From assembly GCA_003165455.1 (NCBI GenBank), contig PLUJ01000209.1, positions 3,847 through 17,569 of the forward strand: a DNA stretch of 13,723 nucleotides, read 5' to 3'. Of the stretch, positions 6,824 to 13,694 are shown in pieces; the stretch's first letter is position 1, and the number at the start of each line of letters is the position of its first letter. The stretch is from Acidobacteriaceae bacterium. Its GTDB lineage: Bacteria > Acidobacteriota > Terriglobia > Terriglobales > Acidobacteriaceae. The notes beneath the pieces were generated by a model. It worked only from the letters and a program-made list of their open reading frames with translations, did no database searches and was not told the origin of the DNA. The translations under genes were made by a program, and so were the position numbers.

Positions 6824-8026
6824 TTATGACATTTCGCTGGCCAGAGCGCTAGCGCCACACAACCTACCTTCGAAGAAATCTTCTACGCGGGTTAGAATTT
6901 CGGCGGCGCTCTTCGATTCGTAGATCGCCTTGCGAAGGCCAGCTCCGCCGGGGACGCCATGCGTGAACCAGGAGGCGAATTGTTTCATCTTGCCGACTGC
7001 GTCGGGGAGTTCTTCTTCGATCAGCATCTGGAAGTAGGTGCGGATCATCTGGTAGCGATCGGCTTCGCTGGGGTGGTCGTAAAGCGGCACAATCGATTCA
7101 TTCGCGCTCAGGGAGCCGCGGATGCTTTCGTTCGAAGTGGCATCGGCAAGAACTGTCGAGCTTTGCTCGACTGAGCGGACGAAGGCGCCCGCCCCTACCC
7201 GTGCACAATACTGTTCGATCTGCCGAAAGATCCAGGGATTCGAGGGCGCGGTTCGGCCAATCATTACGGCATCGCATCCGGTTTGGGTGACCATGGCGCA
7301 GGCGTCTTCGGGTGTGCGGATATCTCCGTTGCCGATCACCGGAATCTTAACCGCATCTTTCACGGCAGCAATCCACTCCCAGCGGGCCTGGCCGCTGTAA
7401 CCCATCTCGCGGGTTCGAGCATGTAGTGCGACGGCGGCTAAGCCGCACGATTCCGCCATGCGCGCCAATTCCACGCAGACGATCTCTTCGTCATTCCATC
7501 CGGCGCGAAATTTTACGGTGAACGGAATGGTAACCGCGGCGCGGACAGCCTCAAAGATGCGTCCGATGGCGGGAAGATCGCGCAGCAGGCCGGAACCTCC
7601 GTTGCACTTCACGACTTTTTTCGCCGGGCAGCCGAGATTCAGATCGACCAAGTCGAAGCCCAGGCCTTCGACCATGCGCGCCGCCTCGGCCATGACGTGC
7701 GGATCGCTGCCGAAAAGCTGCGCGGAGATGGGATGTTCGTCTGCGTAGAAATGCAGGTAGCGTTTGGCCTTTTGATCCTTCTTGCGCAACACGCCGTCGG
7801 CCGAGGTGAACTCCGTCATGATGAGGCCGCAGCCGCCGAGATTACGAATGAACCGGCGGAAGACCGTGTCGGTGACGCCGGCCATGGGGGCGAGGACGGT
7901 GGCCGGGGAAATCTCGACCGTGCCGATTGAAAAGAATTTAGGGACTGGGGTTCGTGGTAGCGCTCGGCGGACGAGGGCGTCCGCCGCTCCAACTGCAGTT
8001 GCCGAGTTGTCCCAGGACTTGCGCAC
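6824..8026 (-). CDS. dusB: tRNA-dihydrouridine synthase DusB
   Basis: FMN enzyme that reduces uridines in the tRNA D-loop. The TIM barrel starts with VLAPMAGVTDTVFRR (residues 44-58). It includes LNLGCPAKKV with catalytic C133, the following CNGGSGLL, FTVKFRAGW, LHARTREMGYSG, IPVIGNGDI and AVMIGRTAPSNPWIF. The helical C-terminal domain begins around YDHPSEADRYQMIRTYF (316-332). At 400 residues it is some 60-80 longer than usual. About 30 extra residues precede the barrel and about 40 (276-315) lie in the linker before the C-terminal domain; both contain copies of one palindromic repeat. The start is GTG 8026, the only start codon between the upstream TAA and the barrel, with no visible Shine-Dalgarno. 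It is 6 bases after the nuclease-like gene, suggesting coupled translation. Confidence 0.95.
   Translation of the reverse strand: MRKSWDNSATAVGAADALVRRALPRTPVPKFFSIGTVEISPATVLAPMAGVTDTVFRRFIRNLGGCGLIMTEFTSADGVLRKKDQKAKRYLHFYADEHPISAQLFGSDPHVMAEAARMVEGLGFDLVDLNLGCPAKKVVKCNGGSGLLRDLPAIGRIFEAVRAAVTIPFTVKFRAGWNDEEIVCVELARMAESCGLAAVALHARTREMGYSGQARWEWIAAVKDAVKIPVIGNGDIRTPEDACAMVTQTGCDAVMIGRTAPSNPWIFRQIEQYCARVGAGAFVRSVEQSSTVLADATSNESIRGSLSANESIVPLYDHPSEADRYQMIRTYFQMLIEEELPDAVGKMKQFASWFTHGVPGGAGLRKAIYESKSAAEILTRVEDFFEGRLCGASALASEMS
7151..7198 (-). repeat. Palindromic repeat in dusB, linker copy
   Basis: GCGGACG (7175-7181) and CGCCCGC (7186-7192) form a stem with one mismatch and a 4-base loop. Next to it GTCGAGC/GCTCGAC (7155-7161, 7165-7171) form a second perfect 7-bp hairpin with a TTT loop. 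In the dusB frame it reads VGAGAFVRSVEQSSTV (residues 277-292). Its core aligns with the N-terminal copy in the same orientation and phase. Confidence 0.65.
7961..7993 (-). repeat. Palindromic repeat in dusB, N-terminal copy
   Basis: CGGCGGACG (7965-7973) and CGTCCGCCG (7978-7986) form a perfect 9-bp stem with an AGGG loop. In the dusB frame it reads VGAADALVRRA (residues 12-22), just before the normal barrel start. Residues A-D-A-L-V-R-R-A align with A-G-A-F-V-R-S-V of the linker copy. Confidence 0.68.
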
Positions 8027-8032
8027 GGGTTC

Positions 8033-8536
8033 TTATGGCCGAATAGCTACGTCGGGGGTATGTTTGTCGACGTAACGATCAGTTTCTTTGTAGAGATCTG
8101 GTGGAACCTGAAATCGCTCAGGTTCTATAATGATTTCGGCGTTGAGCGTATTTCCGGGGTCTCCTTGATATAGGCAGATCGTGCCGATCCTCCCTAGTCC
8201 GTCGGGGGCATACAGCCGTCTGTCCGGCTGGGAGTCCGATGTAAACAGGGTTTCCTGCTCGTCAATTAGGCCGAAATAGGCCAAATACTTATACTGCGCG
8301 GGAAGTCTAATCAGGTTGCGTATCGTAGTAGCAAGCTGATACTTACTCACCTTGATCTCAACAACGTGGACATCGCCCGCGCCGGAACGGTCCACGGCAA
8401 GAACGTCGACGTGAGTGGTCCGGTTCGGCCATCGCGCGTCGAAGAAAATCTTCGGAACAATCAGCTTTTGTGAAAGAAGCTGAGCGACCGCGTTCTTGCC
8501 CCTTCCTTCCAGAATTCCCGATCGCATTTCAGCCAC
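8033..8536 (-). CDS. PD-(D/E)xK nuclease-like protein
   Basis: A 167-residue soluble protein. I choose GTG 8536 because AAAGGAG (8549-8543) stands 6 bases upstream; an alternative ATG at 8569 adds 11 residues but has no ribosome-binding site. It carries the arrangement of a restriction-endonuclease-like core: E10 in an early helix, then THVDVLAVD with D44, then VHVVEIKV with E60-x-K62. A helix (QLATTIRNLIRLPAQYKYL) follows. The later part has LYAPDGLGRIGTICLY and an acidic end. DNA or RNA could be the substrate. The gene overlaps the upstream HEPN-like gene by 76 bases and ends 6 bases before dusB in the same frame. The assignment rests on motif spacing alone. Confidence 0.6.
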   Translation of the reverse strand: MAEMRSGILEGRGKNAVAQLLSQKLIVPKIFFDARWPNRTTHVDVLAVDRSGAGDVHVVEIKVSKYQLATTIRNLIRLPAQYKYLAYFGLIDEQETLFTSDSQPDRRLYAPDGLGRIGTICLYQGDPGNTLNAEIIIEPERFQVPPDLYKETDRYVDKHTPDVAIRP

Positions 8537-8952
8537 GAAGCACTCCTTTGGAATATATTGTAGGCCCATGCTTGAAATCGCTCTGCTTTATCCCTGGCGA
8601 GGAGCAGCTCGTTCCTTTCCAAACGTTTTTCTCCGTACGCAACGTTTGTCTTCCTAGCGAGGAGCCAGCTGAGATGTTGAACGCCCTTCCTGTCAGTCAC
8701 CTTGTTAGCTTTGCAAAGTTTTTCCAGATCTTGGGCAGCCCCCATGTGATCCTCACTCTTGCTTCGTTTACCAGTCACCCCCACAGCGATGGCGTCGTTA
8801 AGGGAAATAGAGGAGTGAATGGCCAATAGACCAACACTTGAGGAGTACGCAGGCATGTCGTCGGACAACAGTTTCATTGCTTGAAAGAAGTGGTCCGCCT
8901 TTTCCACATAGTGCTGCGTCAATGCTGAATCGCGGTTCTTCACGACTGACAC
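8461..8952 (-). CDS. HEPN-like domain protein
   Basis: A 163-residue all-helical protein. The helix HYVEKADHFFQAMKLL (residues 14-29) is followed by SSSVGLLAIHSSISLNDAI (about 37-55), which matches the AxxHAAI..ADAL helix of HEPN-like proteins. It then has KRSKSEDHMGAA and, later, LLARKTNVAYGEKRL, the usual position of the 'K...YG' segment. The canonical R-x4-6-H of active HEPN ribonucleases is not obvious, so catalytic activity is uncertain. It starts at GTG 8952, directly after an in-frame TAG, with a weak Shine-Dalgarno. The C-terminal 25 or so residues overlap the nuclease-like gene and look like an add-on (KEGARTRSLSFFHKS). HEPN proteins often belong to toxin-antitoxin or abortive-infection modules; here the coupled partner is nuclease-like. 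Confidence 0.6.
   Translation of the reverse strand: MSVVKNRDSALTQHYVEKADHFFQAMKLLSDDMPAYSSSVGLLAIHSSISLNDAIAVGVTGKRSKSEDHMGAAQDLEKLCKANKVTDRKGVQHLSWLLARKTNVAYGEKRLERNELLLARDKAERFQAWAYNIFQRSASWLKCDREFWKEGARTRSLSFFHKS
8543..8549 (-). promoter_or_regulatory. Ribosome-binding site of the nuclease-like gene, inside the HEPN-like gene
   Basis: AAAGGAG on the minus strand is 6 bases before GTG 8536. It decides the start of the nuclease-like protein and lies within coding sequence of the gene upstream, which points to translational coupling. Confidence 0.6.
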
Positions 8953-9004
8953 TCTAATGCCATGACCTTAAGCGCCTCAAAGCTCGCTGCTTCCCCCGGC
9001 ACAA

Positions 9005-9034
9005 AGTGCAAAGCCCCCGCCGCGAAGCGAGGGC
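9005..9034 (-). terminator. Probable terminator of rpmE
   Basis: On the minus strand GCCCTCGC (9034-9027) pairs with GCGGGGGC (9020-9013), one G-T pair, loop TTCGCG, followed by TTTGCACTTTG. It is 42 bases after the rpmE stop. The stem is strong and the T tract mediocre. Confidence 0.5.
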
Positions 9035-9075
9035 CTAATTGTCGTGTATGTCCGTGCAAATCGGTGGCAAAGGAC

Positions 9076-9309
9076 CTACTTCTTAGCCGCCTCGGGCTTG
9101 GCGGGCTCGTTCTTGGCATACTTGCGGCGGAAACGCTCTACGCGGCCGGCGGTATCCATCATTTTCTGCTTGCCGGTGAAGAAGGGATGGCAAGCGGAGC
9201 AGATTTCAACGCCGATATCGCCTTTGTGGGTGGAGCGGGTTAAAAAGGCGTTGCCGCAAGCGCAATGCACACGAATGTCATTATAAGCGGGATGAATGGC
9301 TGCTTTCAT
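9076..9309 (-). CDS. rpmE: 50S ribosomal protein L31, zinc-binding type
   Basis: A 77-residue component of the large ribosomal subunit. It starts MKAAIHPAYNDIRVHCACGN. The zinc ligands of the C+ form are visible: C16 and C18 in VHCACGNAF, and C37 and C40 in EICSACHPFFTGKQK. The middle MMDTAGRVERFRRKYA is standard, and the tail NEPAKPEAAKK is a lineage-specific extension rich in lysine and alanine. It starts at ATG 9309; the Shine-Dalgarno is poor (GAGG too far upstream). It appears to be a single-gene unit with its own promoter and a hairpin downstream. The zinc form is the one used when zinc is sufficient. Confidence 0.97.
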   Translation of the reverse strand: MKAAIHPAYNDIRVHCACGNAFLTRSTHKGDIGVEICSACHPFFTGKQKMMDTAGRVERFRRKYAKNEPAKPEAAKK

Positions 9310-9337
9310 AGGATTCAGACCTCGATACGAATGTTAG

Positions 9338-9367
9338 ATTCTACCGGAATGCGGTCGGATTCAGCAA
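9338..9367 (-). promoter_or_regulatory. Probable rpmE promoter
   Basis: On the minus strand TTGCTG (9367-9362) and TAGAAT (9343-9338) are separated by 18 bases. The -10 box matches 5 of 6 and the -35 box 4 of 6. It predicts a leader of about 20 bases before ATG 9309. Confidence 0.5.
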
Positions 9368-9489
9368 GGCGCGTTTGGTACTAGCGCGTCATTTCGACGA
9401 AGACTTGACCACAAGGGCACGAAGTACGCGACGGTAAAACAAAGAAAAATCGAGAGGAATGTTCTTTGAGAGGACTTAAAACAGGGGGC

Positions 9490-12246
9490 TTAAAACCGGA
9501 ACTGGTAGGAGACTTTCACGAAAAACTGGCGGCTGTCGTTGATGTATCCCTTGGCTGTGTTGAAGACTCCCACGCCTTGAGCCACATTGAGATTCTGCAA
9601 GTCGCTGTTATAACCGACGTAAACGGCAGTGCCGGGATGCACCAGATAGGTGAAAAGCACGTCAGCGTTGAACTGGCGGTCGGTGGGCAGGTAGGTGTAC
9701 AGGTCGGCGGTACCGGGCGTATTGGCCAATAGAGAGTTGTACTGGAGAATCACGCGAAGCGAGAGTTGGGGAGTGAACTGCCAATTCCATTTGCTGCGCA
9801 AGATGTGATCGTCGAAGATGCCATGGCCCGCACCGATGGTCCTGAGGCGCTCAAAAAGATATGTGTTCTCGATTTTTAGAGGCATCAGGGGGCGGAGGGT
9901 GAGAGTGCCGGAGGCGGTATCCTGACGGGCGAGGAACGGATCATTCAAAGGGGCGGGCGCATCGGGGTTGGCGTCAAAGTTCGCGCTATCTCCCCAGTGA
10001 TAACTCGCGCCGGCGGTCACTTTGCGCAGTACGCTGGTCTGAATCAAAGCTCCGCTGCTGTGTTCGTGGTAATCCTGATTGGGTTGGCGCGCGCAGGAAA
10101 AACCGAGATAACAGAAATCCTGGGTGCGCAGGCGCTCTCTTAATTCTTCATAGGGGAACAAATAGATATAAGTTTGACCACGCCCTTGAATGGCAAAGTA
10201 GGGTTGGTAATCGGTATCGAGGCGGTTGCCTTCATGATCGAAGACGTACCGCTGGTTGATCGAGGGACCCCAGTCGACGATCCATCCGGTCTTGGACCGA
10301 AAGCGATAGTCGATGGTCTGGTAAAGTCCGCGAATGTCGACGCGGTTTACGAAGCCGGGGACGGTTACAAAGCCTGGGCTGATGTCGTCGTAGGTTCCGT
10401 CATAGGAAAAATGCAGGCCCTCGCGCTTCAGTTCCATTTTGTCCGCGGGACCGGAATAGTGGTTGCCGTTTCCCACATTGCCGGGGTCGAAAGGAAACAG
10501 GTTGGTTTCACAATTGTTGCTGGAGTAGCCGGACGGGGCATAGATATTCCCGTTGAGGGTGCTCGCACTCATCACAGCCTGAGCGTCGAGGGTCCAGTTG
10601 GCGTTGAATTTAAGCCGCATGTCGGCACCTCCAACGCGGTTGGATTCGCCCGTGGTGGGGCATTCCCAATCGGTGAAGAGCAGGCCCACGCTGGACTGCC
10701 GGAAAATATCGCGGGTCACGCGTGCGACGGTGAAGTAGGACCGCGTATCGGCAAGTGGGAAATAGGACGGAACGGCCTGGCCAGGACCGCGATCGTCGGT
10801 AGCCATGAGGCCGACCGAGTATGGCCCTTCTTTTCCGGTGAGGCGCACACCGGCCGATGGGTCTTGAATGTTGCGGGTGAAAAACAAATCGAACGGAGTG
10901 CGGAAGTAATCTTCGTTTTCGAGGAAGAAAGGACGCTTCTCCGGGAAATAAACCTCGAAGCGCTGGTTGACGGTGATTTGAGGATCTTCCGATTCAACCT
11001 GGCTGTAGTCGGGATTGGCGGTCAGGTCGAGGACGAAATGATCGCGGATCACGAACTTCGCGTCCATGCCGGATTGCCCTTGAACGAATGCATTTTGAAA
11101 ATACGGGTTGGTGAGATCGGTGTCGTTCAGCGCGCGAAAGCCACGCAGGATTCCATAAGGAAGAAGTTCGATGCTGCGGCCGGGCGAGATTCCCTCGATT
11201 CCGTACAGAGTCGCCGCCTGCCCCAGGCGGCCCGCGAACTGGTAGGAAATTCTGGGCCAGAAGGCGTCTTCGTTCTTACGCGTGATCCCGCGGTAAAGAA
11301 TGATGCCCCACTCCTGAGCTTTTGTAGAAGGAAAGCGCAAACTTTTGAATGGGATGGCTATTAAAACGACAAAACCGCGATTGGTGACTTTGCCTTTTGA
11401 ATCCCAGACCGTATCGAAGGAAGTATCGAAATTTCCGCTGACCTCATCGCGTGTTGCCTCGCTCCACATCGCATCCCACTGCACTCCCAGAGGAGTGGTT
11501 TGGAAGGCATAGGCGCGGCGGCGGTCGTGAAATGTGTCGAGCAGGATTTCGACCTGATCGTCATCGTAAACATCCTCGCGGCGCGACATGCGGGCGCGTA
11601 CTTTTTTTGGATCATCGAAGCAAACGAAGACCACGTAGAGATTTTTCTGGTCGTATCCGAGATAGGCGGCGGTGGGCTCTGAAACCTTCTCTCCATCGTG
11701 CGGATTGCGTTGCACAAATCCCGTGACTTTCGCCATTTGCAGCGCAATCTCTCCCTCGGGCTTCATCTCGAGGAAATTCTCGAGTGAGGGTGGGCGGGAC
11801 AGGCGGGGAATGGTGAGGGATGGAGGCGCTTGTGGCGGCTTGGGAGCGGGGCGTATCTCGGGATTTTTGATTGCCGGCTCGGGCTCCTGTGCCGAGGGCG
11901 CGGGATACTGGCGAGTGGGAGCGGTCTCCTGCCCGGGAGGCTCCGGATTGGCTTCGGGGGGAGGCGGAGGATTCTGGGGAACGATTTGCTTATTTTCCGG
12001 CGTCTGCGGGCTGGACGCTGGGGATTGCGGGTTCTGCGAACTAGATGGCGGCGGACTGTCCGACTGGGGAGACTGCTGAAAGGCGCCAGTTCGCGGGGAA
12101 GCGGAGAACGCCAACCCGTTTCCGTGTAGACAGGGAGAGAGGACAGCAACCGCTGCCAGTCTGGTAATGAAAATTGTCCCTCGACCCAACACCCATGACA
12201 GAGGCAAGCACACTGCTCCAGAATCGTTCGGCGATGAATGCGGCAC
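9490..12246 (-). CDS. Outer-membrane beta-barrel protein with CBM9-like domain (DUF5916 type)
   Basis: Up to 918 residues. A hydrophobic segment TRLAAVAVLSPCLHGNGLAF (residues 28-47) is the likely signal peptide. A proline/glutamine/serine-rich linker (about 56-155) follows. Next is a CBM9-like beta-sandwich (about 158-352; YLGYDQKNLYVVFVCFDDP, DDDQVEILLDTFHDRR, RGFVVLIAIPFKSLRFP). A DUF5916-type region and barrel comes last (about 355-918), including NPDYSQVESEDPQITVNQRF and YFPEKRPFFLEN. The C-terminus FFVKVSYQFRF has alternating hydrophobics and a final F, the usual barrel-assembly signal. The role is unproven; such proteins are thought to bind or transport glycans or peptides. The start is unsure: GTG 12246 is the longest, while TTG at residue 14 or GTG at residue 19 would place the signal peptide better. 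It follows ruvB after an 88-base gap. Confidence 0.87.
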   Translation of the reverse strand: MPHSSPNDSGAVCLPLSWVLGRGTIFITRLAAVAVLSPCLHGNGLAFSASPRTGAFQQSPQSDSPPPSSSQNPQSPASSPQTPENKQIVPQNPPPPPEANPEPPGQETAPTRQYPAPSAQEPEPAIKNPEIRPAPKPPQAPPSLTIPRLSRPPSLENFLEMKPEGEIALQMAKVTGFVQRNPHDGEKVSEPTAAYLGYDQKNLYVVFVCFDDPKKVRARMSRREDVYDDDQVEILLDTFHDRRRAYAFQTTPLGVQWDAMWSEATRDEVSGNFDTSFDTVWDSKGKVTNRGFVVLIAIPFKSLRFPSTKAQEWGIILYRGITRKNEDAFWPRISYQFAGRLGQAATLYGIEGISPGRSIELLPYGILRGFRALNDTDLTNPYFQNAFVQGQSGMDAKFVIRDHFVLDLTANPDYSQVESEDPQITVNQRFEVYFPEKRPFFLENEDYFRTPFDLFFTRNIQDPSAGVRLTGKEGPYSVGLMATDDRGPGQAVPSYFPLADTRSYFTVARVTRDIFRQSSVGLLFTDWECPTTGESNRVGGADMRLKFNANWTLDAQAVMSASTLNGNIYAPSGYSSNNCETNLFPFDPGNVGNGNHYSGPADKMELKREGLHFSYDGTYDDISPGFVTVPGFVNRVDIRGLYQTIDYRFRSKTGWIVDWGPSINQRYVFDHEGNRLDTDYQPYFAIQGRGQTYIYLFPYEELRERLRTQDFCYLGFSCARQPNQDYHEHSSGALIQTSVLRKVTAGASYHWGDSANFDANPDAPAPLNDPFLARQDTASGTLTLRPLMPLKIENTYLFERLRTIGAGHGIFDDHILRSKWNWQFTPQLSLRVILQYNSLLANTPGTADLYTYLPTDRQFNADVLFTYLVHPGTAVYVGYNSDLQNLNVAQGVGVFNTAKGYINDSRQFFVKVSYQFRF

Positions 12247-12269
12247 AATACACTATTTGAGCCTCATCT

Positions 12270-12292
12270 GGACAAGAAAGTGTTTCTTGTTC
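12270..12292. repeat. Palindrome upstream of the outer-membrane protein gene
   Basis: ACAAGAAA (12272-12279) and TTTCTTGT (12283-12290) form a perfect 8-bp stem with a GTG loop, extended by two more pairs. It lies between ruvB and the outer-membrane protein gene, 25 bases before the longest start. It may be an operator or a processing hairpin; there is no T tract for a terminator on the minus strand. Confidence 0.45.
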
Positions 12293-12334
12293 GGAAAACC
12301 GGAATAGCCGTGGATAGCGCTGCAACGATGGACT

Positions 12335-13399
12335 CTAAAATAACGAGCTTTGCCTGCGGGTAGGAGTGATGTTGAAATGTTCGTAGGCGAGTTGGGTTGC
12401 GACTCGCCCGCGCGGGGTGCGGTTCAGAAATCCGATTTGCATGAGGAAGGGTTCGTAGACTTCTTCAATGGCGTCGGGCTCTTCGGCCAGAACGGCGGCA
12501 AGCGTGTTCAGGCCGACCGGGCCGCCCTGATATTTTTCGATGATAGTGAGCAGGAGCTTGCGGTCGACTTCGTCGAAGCCGTACTTATCTACTTCCAGCA
12601 TTTGCAGCGCGGCTTGTGCGGTGGGCAGGTCGATTTTGCCGGCGCCACGGACTTGCGCATAATCCCGCACGCGCCGCAGCAAGCGGTTGGCGATACGCGG
12701 TGTGCCGCGCGAGCGGCCGGCAATCTCGGTTGCGCCCGCGGCGTCGACTTCCACTCCCAGAATCTCGGCGGAGCGTTCCACGATCACGCGTAAATCTTCC
12801 GGCGTATAAAACTCCAGACGCAGCACGATGCCGAAGCGCGAACGCAAGGGAGAAGAAATCAATCCGGCACGGGTGGTCGCGCCGACGAATGTAAATGGCT
12901 TCACTTCCAGGGTGTGGGTTCGCGCGGATGGACCTTGTCCGATGATGATGTCGAGCTTGTAATCTTCCAGAGCCGAGTAGAGCAACTCTTCCAGCACGGG
13001 CTGCAGCCGGTGAATCTCATCGATAAACAGGACTTGTTTATCCTGCATGTTGGTGATGATGGCCGTGAGATCGCCCTTGATCTGTAGCAGGGGCGCGGCG
13101 GTGGGCTGAAAGTGAACGCCGAGTTCATTGGCGATGATGTTGGCCAGGGTTGTCTTGCCGAGTCCGGGGGGGCCGTAGAGTAGAACGTGATCCATGGCCT
13201 CGCCACGGGAGCGCGCCGCTTCAATGGCCACGGAGAGATTTTCTTTGACTTTGGATTGGCCGATGAACTCTTTGAGCTTTTGCGGGCGCAGCTTGAGCTC
13301 GAAAGAAGAATCGTCCTCGACCGGCGCGCCTGAAACCAGGCGGTCGCGGTTCGATTCAGGTTCGGGATAGTTTCTGGCTGTGGCCACGTCGCTGTGCAA
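12335..13399 (-). CDS. ruvB: Holliday junction branch-migration ATPase RuvB
   Basis: Motor subunit of RuvABC that drives branch migration in recombination repair. At 354 residues it is near the usual 330-350. A non-conserved N-terminal tail (1-32) precedes FELKLRPQKLKEFIGQSKV. Then come Walker A GPPGLGKT (76-83), Walker B FIDEIHRL (D127, E128), sensor 1 GATTRAG (173-179) and the arginine-finger segment SPLRSRFG (183-190). The lid has SRGTPRIANRLLRRVRD, and the DNA-binding winged helix contains GGPVGLNTLA and GFLNRTPRGR. The start is TTG 13399 or, four codons later, GTG 13387; neither has a convincing Shine-Dalgarno. No ruvA or ruvC neighbour is in the window. Confidence 0.97.
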   Translation of the reverse strand: MHSDVATARNYPEPESNRDRLVSGAPVEDDSSFELKLRPQKLKEFIGQSKVKENLSVAIEAARSRGEAMDHVLLYGPPGLGKTTLANIIANELGVHFQPTAAPLLQIKGDLTAIITNMQDKQVLFIDEIHRLQPVLEELLYSALEDYKLDIIIGQGPSARTHTLEVKPFTFVGATTRAGLISSPLRSRFGIVLRLEFYTPEDLRVIVERSAEILGVEVDAAGATEIAGRSRGTPRIANRLLRRVRDYAQVRGAGKIDLPTAQAALQMLEVDKYGFDEVDRKLLLTIIEKYQGGPVGLNTLAAVLAEEPDAIEEVYEPFLMQIGFLNRTPRGRVATQLAYEHFNITPTRRQSSLF

Positions 13400-13474
13400 T
13401 TTTACTTGGACCGAATCGGGAATCCGAAGAAGGTGGTGGGTACCCCCCTCCCCCCCCGATATATTGGAATCAGT

Positions 13475-13550
13475 GACTTACCGGGAAATTAACAAATAAT
13501 CCAAAGGGCTCAATGACTTACGGTCAAAATCTTGAAAACATACGACTTAC
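13475..13550. repeat. Three GACTTAC heptamers
   Basis: Exact GACTTAC at 13475-13481, 13515-13521 and 13544-13550, spaced 40 and 29 bases start to start, each followed by different sequence. With the adjoining C tract they resemble an interspersed intergenic repeat unit that I recall from acidobacterial genomes; that link is from memory. Confidence 0.45.
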
Positions 13551-13694
13551 AGCGATCCAGAGACAGATACTAGCAACTAGCATGGTCTGTCGAGGGACCG
13601 AAGTCAAGAACGAAGTTTAGGGCACGCAAAGGGTAAGGATTTCGCAACCACGGACGCCCGCTGTATAAATAGCCGACGCCCCAATCCCACGACC

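Noticed and set aside
6799..6858. Longer N-terminus for the unknown gene downstream of dusB
   Set aside because: It would overlap dusB, has no ribosome-binding site, and GGAGGAA stands 4 bases before the shorter ATG 6798.
9400..9420. Short 'ACCACAAGGGCACGAAG' motif in the gap before rpmE
   Set aside because: It resembles a phrase frequent in intergenic DNA of environmental bacteria, but I see no second copy or structure in this window and cannot support a repeat call.
10174..11364. Long plus-strand frame of 396 codons antisense to the outer-membrane protein gene
   Set aside because: It is a mirror of the minus-strand gene's codon bias. The translation is rich in V, G and E without motifs, no ribosome-binding site stands out, and the minus-strand protein is clearly real from end to end.
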